This document shows positions 56,001 through 64,000 of a stretch of 64,000 nucleotides of DNA, in pieces (position 1 is the stretch's first letter; every line of letters begins with the position of its first letter). The translations under genes and the position numbers were made by a program. The DNA is taken from contig JAYESD010000002.1 in the NCBI GenBank assembly GCA_036927565.1, forward strand, positions 143,165,167-143,229,166. The letters are read 5' to 3'. Under the pieces are notes generated by a model. The model was not told the DNA's origin, ran no database searches, and was given only the letters and a program-made list of their open reading frames with translations. Origin of the DNA: Tuctoria greenei (lineage: Eukaryota; Streptophyta; Magnoliopsida; Poales; Poaceae).

Positions 56001-57579
56001 TTATAAGCAGTTAGAGTCACGTGGATATTACTCTCAAGAGTGAGAGTTTGGGGAGAGTGGAGCGGAGAATTTAGATATATCCTCCGAGGGACGATGTCAA
56101 TAATAGCATAGTTGTATTGCAACCATGCCATCCCTAAGATGACATCTAACTTCGGATGCTCTAGTATAATGAGAGAGATAGGGTATATATTCCCACCCAG
56201 ATTAAGAGGTACCCTATGGACCATCTTATCTGCGACTACTTTTCCCTCCGGAGAACAAATCATATATGGGGTTTTTGTGGAAAAGATAGGCAACTAGTAT
56301 TGACTGACATAAGAATTTCTAATAAAGTTGTGGGAGGCACCGGAGTCAAAAAGGATGACTACAGGATGACCAATGAGAGAGAACGTACCCGTGAGTACGG
56401 GTGCGCCTTTCAAAACGTCCCCGATGGCGAGGTGGTGTACGTTGCCGGTTCTGGTGGCTGGCTTCTTGAGCTGGTTGCGAGGCTGGTTTGCCCCTGGTAC
56501 GATGGCTGTCCTCCGCTCTGCGGACAGTCCTTAGCGAAGTGCCCCGTACGTCCACACGTATAACACGTGTACGGGGTCTGACCGGCACGGAATGGAGGAC
56601 GAAATCCCGATGCATGCGATGGAGGTAGAGATGCACGTGGAATCATCCCTTGTTTCTGTTGTGGGTGAAAGATGGCGTTGTTGAATGGGCGACCACGATA
56701 CATCGGTGGTCGCGATGGCGGCTGCCACCTCTGGCCGGATGGTGGTCGATACACCATGCGGTACTTCTGAGGAGTACCCACTCCGCTGCCCTGCGGAGCA
56801 CTCCTTTTCTTCTTGTCGGAGAATAGCTCCCTAGTAGCGTACCCCTGCACGATCGCGGCATTGACCATATTGTTGAAGCTGCCGCTGTTGAACAAGGCAA
56901 GCTTGTCCTTCATCTTGGGTTTCAAACCCCTATAGAAGCATTCCCGCTTCCGATGTTCAGTACTCACTTGGTCCTGAGCATATTGGGCCAAGTGGTTGAA
57001 TATCTTGGAGTACTCGTAAGCACTCCTTCCTCCTTGCTTCAGCTCTAAGAACTCTTGAAGCTTCCTCCTCATAAAACCGGGAGGTATGTGATAGGCGCGA
57101 AACGCCTCCCGGAATTCCTCCTAGCTCGCAGCATAGCCAGCTGGTCGTGCAGCAAGGTAATTTGCCCACCACGCACCAGCATACCCTTGTAATTGTTGGG
57201 CCGCGAACAGGGTCTTCTGATGTTCGGTTACTCGTAGCAAACCGAACTTCCCTTCAATGGAGCGGAGCCAGTTGTCCGCCTCCAATGGTTCATCGGCCTC
57301 CACGAAGACCGGCGGGTGCGTTGACATGAAGTCCAAGTATGAACTCGAATAAAGCTGTTGTGGATCCGCATCTGGTCGCCCTCCTTGACGGGACGAATGC
57401 TGGACCAAAGTCCGCAGTAACTCTGTTTGCTCGTCGCGCGAGCCAAGCACTGCGGCAGGAACCTCCGCTAGACTCCTTGGAAGTTCAGGAGGTGGTGGTG
57501 GAGGAACTCATTGCTGCGGTGTCGCAGCTGTCTCCTGGGTCAGATATTCGTCCTCACGACCACGACTTGATCCTCCCAT
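53094..57579 (-). pseudogene. Gypsy gag-pol of element 7 with chromodomain-like tail, many lesions
   Basis: Gag starts MGGSSRGRED at 57579 and includes FGLLRVTEHQKTLFAAQQL and a CYTCGRTGHFAKDC zinc knuckle (about 56550). Protease has FDSGASHNFI (about 56345). Reverse transcriptase shows [27 protein letters not shown] and FIDDILVYS; RNase H has [15 protein letters not shown]. Integrase has ISMDFIVGLP and IISDHGTLF. The tail EHPTQIVDEK, FYKVLWGNH and ATxESEEYL resembles a chromodomain. Stops lie at 57510, 57123, 56296, 55762, 54508, 54340, 54226, 53615, 53267 and 53156 (first base, minus strand), with frame changes near 56440 and 53845. Non-functional. Confidence 0.92.
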
Positions 57580-57987
57580 TTCAGGCGTTGAGCGCGTACG
57601 CACCATTCTGCATCCAAATGACTTAAAATCAGCAACATGTTTTCTTTTCCTTAATCCATTTCATTATTCAGTAGCACGACTTATTGACAAGGGAATAAGT
57701 GCATAACATTCACATATATTGATAAAGTATAAACTTTATACAAGATATATTATCTCACGACCAAGTTTACAGTAGTGTACTACAAAATGATGGACTCCCC
57801 CTACGGAAGTGCATCTCTACCATACTTGGTCCCCATGAGATGTCATACACATCTTGTCATCTTTAAACATAACCATTGCTATTCTTAATATGATACAAAC
57901 ATGGCCACAAAATAAACACGAGCAACTATTAAACTATATGTTGCCCCGTGACGGCAGAAGTGCTGCCCCATCCCCCTCCGATACGTC
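57580..57987 (-). other. Spacer between the extra frame and gag of element 7
   Basis: AT-rich, no sense-strand frame of note. Confidence 0.6.
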
Positions 57988-58938
57988 CTACTCGACGTAC
58001 TCGAATTCCTCGGGATCTTCTTCTTCTTCTTCGTCATTCGAAGGCAATTGTTCACCCATAATTAGTGGTATATCATGGGCCGATGGATACACCACTAGTT
58101 GCAATTGTGCTTCGGCCTCAATCACATTATCCTGAAGTTGTTCTGCCTCATACTCCCAATTCTGAGTTGTCTCAATGGCAGTGTCCCGCTCTTCAGTGAC
58201 TACTAATAGCTGCTCCTGCTGTTGTTGCACCTCTAACTGACTCGCTTGCAACTCACCACGAGCCTGCTGCAGTTCATTGCGAGTTTGCCGTTTTTCGGCA
58301 TGAGCTTTCTGTAGCCTAATGCGAGCGTAATGCAGCTGACTCTTGCACTTATTTAGCCAGTGATTTGTTGGAGCTAGGAGCGAACGTAGATTCTCATTGA
58401 TATAATCAAGGGTATCTCCCCGCTCAGTCGTTTGCTGCAAGGCTTCGACTTGCTCCAGAATAATTGCGCCTTGTGTAGAAACCACCATATTGGACGCAGC
58501 CGCATACGTCCCAAGTGTCGTCGAGGTTGTGTCGCCATACGGTGTATAGGCAGCAACTATACGATGCTGCCACTCAAAACCAGCCACACCACGGACCGGA
58601 ATAAGGACAAATTGAGTCCCAACCATGGCATCTTGATGAAGCTCACAAAGCTTCATAAGCGCCTCGTCTGCTGCGATTGCCCAAGTGTCCTCCAAATGAG
58701 CCCCCTTGATAGTAACCGAGAAAGGAGCCCATCCATAACGACGTTGACTAGCCGGGATGTCTACCAAGATGGTGCATGACCGAACGCCTCTGTCAATCGT
58801 TTCTCTGCCCCAATAGCAGGACATCTCGATGAAGCCAAACTGTTGGAGGACTTCCGGCAGCATACTTGGGAAACCCGGATGGCTAGCGCAAGTGGAAAAT
58901 ATCCATCCGTCCGGTAATAGCATCATCACATCCACCAT
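57988..58938 (-). CDS. Extra open frame of element 7, unknown function
   Basis: An uninterrupted frame of 316 codons lies in sense between primer site and gag. The N-terminal half is globular-looking and aromatic-rich (LPDGWIFSTCASHPGF, LPEVLQQFGFIEMSCYWGRE, RSCTILVDIPASQRRYGWAPF). Residues about 195-275 form a likely coiled coil rich in Gln, Glu and Ala. The C-terminus is acidic (NDEEEEEDPEEFEYVE). Similar LPEVLQ...WGRE proteins occur beside grass LTR elements as far as I recall, but I know of no assigned function. The preceding TTCTTCTCTATAG resembles a splice acceptor directly before the ATG, so expression from a spliced RNA is possible. No signal peptide or membrane segment is evident. 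Confidence 0.72.
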   Translation of the reverse strand: MVDVMMLLPDGWIFSTCASHPGFPSMLPEVLQQFGFIEMSCYWGRETIDRGVRSCTILVDIPASQRRYGWAPFSVTIKGAHLEDTWAIAADEALMKLCELHQDAMVGTQFVLIPVRGVAGFEWQHRIVAAYTPYGDTTSTTLGTYAAASNMVVSTQGAIILEQVEALQQTTERGDTLDYINENLRSLLAPTNHWLNKCKSQLHYARIRLQKAHAEKRQTRNELQQARGELQASQLEVQQQQEQLLVVTEERDTAIETTQNWEYEAEQLQDNVIEAEAQLQLVVYPSAHDIPLIMGEQLPSNDEEEEEDPEEFEYVE

Positions 58939-60869
58939 CTATAGAGAAGAATACTGGAACAGTGAGAAGGTTTCCAACTCCCGATAGTTTAAGAAAATTT
59001 TTAAAACTGGAGTTGTAATCACAGTCTGTTCCAGCTAACCTTCCTGTATAAATTGAAAATTTTCATACAGGAAACTTCAGAAACAGGTGTGGGGTTGAAT
59101 ACAAAAGTTGTAGTACACTTTACAACCTTTCCAGATTGTACTAAAAAATCTCCAGGTGAGCTAGGAAATATATTCTATACAGGTTTAAAATTGACCCAAA
59201 TTTTTTGGAAATTTTGACAGAACCTCTCCTGTATATGTGGTGATTTTCACAACTTGTACAGGTATATTATGACAATATATTGAGGTAATGACAAAATAAA
59301 CATTGTATAACATCAAGTTAACAATCCAGAGGTAAAAGATTTCGGCCATGAAACATTTTTTATATAGGTATAGTGCGCTAATTCTAAACTATGTGCCAAC
59401 TGTTTCAAGTTCTGATCTGCCAGAACCAAGTTTGCAACCATAGGAATTTAACACAGCTACACCAAGATTTAGGCCATGAGTGCAACACAAAGTTGATAGA
59501 GGACTTGCTAATCTTTCCAGAAATGTATATATATATGACCATGTCACTATTATGGATCAAGAGCTAGAGCTATCTAAACTTAATAGATGAACTGACTGTT
59601 GTTCAACAGCAGCCCTGCAGTTCACTATTTTGAGCTCAAAATTTGAATTGCCTCAAATTCGAACAAGAGAAACTTTAAATAACAAAACTGTATATATGCT
59701 TCTACCCTTTTCAGATATATATCACAATAAGGCAGAAGATTTTTCTACAGTGAGTTATTGCAAAAATACAGAGACTGGTACAATGGTAGGGTTATCTGGA
59801 GTAGTTTAAGCATACCCCAAATTTCAACAGATTATAAAGCTTTTCTGCCTTAATGGTCAACAGAAAAATTGTAGAGGCCTTCGAGAAATTTTCATCCATA
59901 TATCATACCCCTATGTTTATTCTTGACTAACCAAGATTACCACCTGGCAAAGTTGAGCAAACTTTAGCCAACAATCAAAAATCTTGGTGCTAACCCAATG
60001 TCGAATCAAAACTCATTTTGCGGAGTCCAAACCTACCAGCACCTGATAGTCAGACTTTCCAAAATACAATGCATCCATTTTTGTCGTTTGGGGATGGTCA
60101 AGTATCAAGTTGATACCGACGGTACTACGTGCCTCACCAAAGAAAATTCTAACCGGTATTTCCAGATATGTTTATAGGTGGCCCTAGTATCGTTCACTCG
60201 CAAACGTGTGCTACACGGATCGCTACCGTAGTCAATGCTGCAGAAGAAAAACAATCCCCTTTCACACCTTCACACCTCAAGGGCGGCACGGGGAAACATG
60301 ACAGACAGTCACAATAATATATATGAAAGTAAATGGATACGACTCTGGTGTGAGTCGCCCTCAAGCGATGTCATGTCTCGAGGTACATGGTTGTAATACG
60401 TCTGTACAGCAAAGACTCCTGCACGAACCAACTTATACACGCTCGGGCATACGTGTTTCGCATGCTCCCATAGAACATGAATGATTCTAGAGATGCATAC
60501 TATCGGGTTATACACCACCCGACGGGGGCTCCCACTAACTTTGAAGCACGCTGGGGTACCGCGTGTCATAGGTTCTCAGAAACATAGAAAGCTCTAGAGA
60601 CCCCTATTAACATTTCCGTGCCAAGCCACGAAAAGACTTCCATGCTACCTCTCGCATGGTGAGCTTACCGCAATTGATCCGCTTATGGTGGCATACCTTA
60701 CCTCTTACCTGACGTCAGAGCGTCGTTACAGAATTAATAACATATAAGTTAGTTTACCACCTGTATATCTTATACTAATAATATTCCTTATAAGGGCATA
60801 TAACAAATTCCTCACTCAAATCCTAATTTTTGAAAATATGCTCTTTTCAAGTACACTATTCCCAATGAT
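58939..60869 (-). other. Leader of element 7
   Basis: This is 1.9 kb of AT-rich sequence between primer site and the extra frame. No long sense frame or repeat array was found. Confidence 0.6.
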
Positions 60870-60881
60870 GCTCTGATACCA
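60870..60881 (-). promoter_or_regulatory. Primer-binding site of element 7
   Basis: The minus strand reads TGGTATCAGAGC, complementary to initiator Met-tRNA, four bases inside the LTR end. Confidence 0.92.
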
Positions 60882-60885
60882 TGGC

Positions 60886-63800
60886 TGTGGGGACCGAAAT
60901 CCCGACCTCCAAGAATCTCATTGGGTGGTGTCGTGCGATGCGACACCTAACATTATACAAGAAAAGGACGAGAACAATTTACAATACCAAGTCTTTATTG
61001 AAAATCACAACAGAAGTTTTAAAATACTAACGAAAGGAAAGAGAACTATACATCATAGCTACGCTCTCAGCACTAGCTATGCAAAAGCAAAGTCATCCAT
61101 GCCCTGGATACTTTGCACTAGCAACACACAACTCACGGCGGCGTGCAGGGTTCCCACTCGGCTGTAAACCCTAGTGGGGGTGCAGCCTCGTCATCAAACC
61201 CGTAATCAGTCGTATAATCTGCAAAAACTCGTTAACTGCAAACGTGAGCATAAGGCTCAGCAAGACTAACCCGTCTCACTAGACATATGCAAGGCTGAAT
61301 ACTAAGCATAGGTAAGGTAAAGCATAAAGGACTCACCTACAAGTGGATCCTTATAGTCATGTTTTAACTTGCACATGACATTATTCAGGCACGGAACATC
61401 ATAGACTCCACAATCAAACAAGAAACGTTTTGCCGATGATATGACGTGCACAAAGCACATAATGCCTTTACAGGTAAAGTATGGGGAAACTGTAAACTTT
61501 TAATTGTACTATTTCTAAGCCAAACAATGTTGTCCAAGCAATTTGTAATCCCAAATATCATATTCTCCCGACTTCTTCAGTATTTACTACGTCACAGCGC
61601 AGTGAACAAGTGGTACTCTATTACCGCGAGGGACGGTGATTGCAATCAGGATACACCCGGAACAACACGACACATACGCACTTTCGGAAATGTCAGCGAG
61701 TACTTACAGCAGCACCTACGTAACACTTCAGTACTAGTTGTATATGGCCACCTTTCACTAAACACTTGAATGTCGAATCGGTCGATCCGTCACGAGCAGG
61801 AGGTCACTGAATGGGGCGTACACAGACGTGCCCACCCGCTGATTTACACCTTGCTGCCCTCAACCTACGCCTATAAAACAGAACAGGATGCCTCGACAAA
61901 CTAGTATCAAGCTATGTCAGTTTACTAGAGCCCATTCCTCCAGTATGTCGCCGGTACAATTCAAGCTTGTCCAGCAGGGCCGCACACGAAACAGTCCTCA
62001 ATCGACACAAGCAGGGCTACGCACGTGAGACCATGTCTCGCTGCATCCTACCCACTGCTCGGTCTCAATTTCATATTCATAAACCATTTTCTGATTCCAG
62101 ATCCTCCTGTGTGATAAAATTCCTATCTCGCGAGTAGATTCCAACTACTCGACTTCTACCGAATTCCTATGAGCATAAGCATAGCAATGTCTACTCAACG
62201 GGCCGTAGACCTACCCAAGACTCCATAGGATTTGTGGGCCATGCAGGTGGATGTCAAACACCTTAAACGTAATGCACAATCATCTGAAGACGTAAGGTGA
62301 AGTAAAAACTGCAAAACACTATAAGGAACTTAAATGCAAACCGGGGCTTGCCTAAATGAGAGTCTGAGCCTATGTTAGTTTGTAGCAGCTGGACCTCCAA
62401 AGCTTCCGGCTGCTCCTCGATTTCAGCTACTACACGATATGCATATACTAGATATGAATGACTTTGAAAATAATTAATATGCTTGAGGTGGTGTGAATAT
62501 CCTAGGATGAACATAAGATAATTATCTTAATTGGCTTTGAGACTTTTATGGTAGATACTAGTGACTATAGAAAAGACTCTTGCAAAGAACAGGAGATGAT
62601 CAAGGAAGTTTGTTGTTCTTAAAAATTATGGTAAGCAATATCCTTCTCTAAATTTTTGGTTGAAATTTTGGAGACCTGTCATGGCTACCAGGGGTTGTAT
62701 CATGTAGAGGGGGTATCACTGGTTCTAGGAAAATTTGTTGCACTATTTTCTAACTTTCCTACAGGGAGAAACTGATTATTCAAGTTTGGGTAAGTTTCTA
62801 GAAATTGATTTTCCATTTTTCTCAATTTATAACTACATAGAGATTTGGAATGTTGATCGACCAAGTATTTTAAGTCCAAAGAACTTGAAATTTTTACTGG
62901 ATATCAAGGGTATTAACAATAGTGTTCTGACTAAAATTGGGAATTTTCCAATTAACAGAACTGTAGGAATGAATGCTTTAAGCATTTTGCTTATCTGAAT
63001 TATAGAGAAATTTCTATGGCTTTTCATACAAATCCAAGTGCGCCACTGGACAGTATCTTCATGCTGGTTTTAATAAAATTTATTTGGGAATTTTTGGATA
63101 ATTCTACTGGAAGCTATGGATTTTCCATGTTTGGATTGAATCTTGATTTATTTTCCTATTGGAAATTTCAAATAAAAGGGCCGGTCCCACTTCATTTGAA
63201 TCGGGCCAATCAGAACTGATCCACAACGAGAGCCACATGGTTAACCCGCGCAGCCACACCGGATCCGCGTTCACAGCTGATCCCACGCGAGAGGGCGTCG
63301 TTGACAAGTGGGACCCGCAACCTTCGTCTACCTCCCGACACGGCGACGTCTCTCGCCAGAACCGCGGTGGCGCCTCGCCGGACCTAGTGGCATCGACCTC
63401 CTTCCAGCCTCGCCTTGACTGCTCAACCATAAAATCGACCGCGCAAGCCGATGGTGGTGTCCAATCAAGTCGGCGATGGCCGAAGACGGCGGTGCGACGG
63501 TGACGACGGAGCTAGGGTTTCAGCGTTCGTCGGAAATGCTCGGAAATGGCGTAATAGGCTTGGGAAAAGGTCGGGAATGTTCCTGGAAGCACCAGGATGA
63601 TGATTTGGGGGTTAGAATGGGGTGACATCGCCGGCAAAGCTGAGTTCGACAGCGAAGTACGGTTTTTCAACCGGCGGCCGCGAAATCTCAAAATCTAAGG
63701 TGCTCGGTTGATAACTTTCAGGGTTTTTGGGCAGGGAGCTTCGTTAGGACATACAGAAGCTATCTGCTAACCAGATTAAAGGATGATTGCAAGAATGAAA

Positions 63801-64000
63801 CGAATTTAAGCGCAAAGTCTTGCTGTTCTATTGAGAAATTGTTCGGTTATCGAATAAGAACTCGAGCTAAACTTCATGTCATAGGCTTAGATTCTGTGAG
63901 CATAAACTAGATAGGATTGCGAACCTTTTTTCTTAAAGGATCGAGGCTGGAGACGGCCTAGAACTGGAGCTCGATGGTGAGATAGTGAAGGTTCTCAGCG
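60886..64000 (-). repeat. 5' LTR of element 7, first 3.1 kb (cut by window end)
   Basis: This is the partner of 48775 onward, beginning TGTGGGGACCG on the plus strand. By the constant offset it should end near 65144, outside the window, and carry its own TATA at about 64226. Confidence 0.92.

Larger units (their letters stand above)
48775..64000 (-). mobile_element. Gypsy LTR retrotransposon 7 with 4.26-kb LTRs (runs off right edge)
   Basis: Left (3') LTR 48775-53033, polypurine tract, gag-pol 53094-57579, an extra frame 57988-58938, a leader, primer site 60870-60881, and right (5') LTR from 60886. Corresponding points in the two LTRs are a constant 12,111 bp apart. Domain order gag, protease, reverse transcriptase, RNase H, integrase, chromodomain-like tail marks it as a Gypsy chromovirus, probably Del/Tekay. 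The outer target duplication is beyond the window. Confidence 0.93.

Overview
The window is nuclear DNA from a grass (Poaceae). It holds two split plant genes in a dense nest of transposable elements. Grass affinity is inferred from the GC-rich gene ends, the style of the NOI and kinase proteins, the mix of Copia and Gypsy LTR elements, CACTA and hAT elements, MITEs and a tRNA-type SINE. I see no species-level marker.

Host genes (both minus strand, head to tail). An APK2/PBL2-PBL3-like receptor-like cytoplasmic kinase is intact at 22782-25979. It has six exons and encodes 429 residues with canonical splice sites. A small NOI/RIN4-family protein is encoded at 10934-21259 in three exons. Its second intron has been inflated to about 9.7 kb by a Gypsy solo LTR that itself carries a complete Copia element. 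Both gene models keep their frame across every proposed splice junction.

Layout. 1-1509: end of a Copia element whose LTR is packed with a palindromic motif. 1840-2715: hAT derivative. 3186-3491: MITE-like fold-back. 3948-10524: complete, broken Copia element (minus) with seven look-alike stem-loops in its leader. 10934-21259: NOI gene, with solo LTR 12461-20554 and Copia element 12998-20266 inside its intron. 22782-25979: kinase. 26491-29226: small elements (possible Stowaway, LINE tail, MITE, SINE, hAT). About 30040-40340: decayed Copia element (plus), split by a second Copia element (30283-36897, carrying a 200-bp GAA tract) and a short CACTA element (37784-38332). 40335-40600: CACTA-like array of hairpins with a 41-bp period. 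42723-47151: non-autonomous LTR element with unequal LTRs. 47152-48774: unidentified repeat DNA with a 68-bp tandem repeat. 48775 to beyond the window: Gypsy element (minus) with LTRs of about 4.26 kb, a decayed gag-pol with a chromodomain-like tail, and an extra open frame of 316 codons between primer site and gag.

Insertion order follows from target-site duplications: GCTAA around the solo LTR, CTAGG around the Copia inside it, CTATC around the Copia at 30283, and TAAATTAT around the hAT at 28348. The host genes look functional. None of the autonomous elements has an uninterrupted polyprotein. The least explained items are the stem-loop array at 9022-9453, the palindrome-rich LTRs, the extra Gypsy frame and the 41-bp hairpin array.
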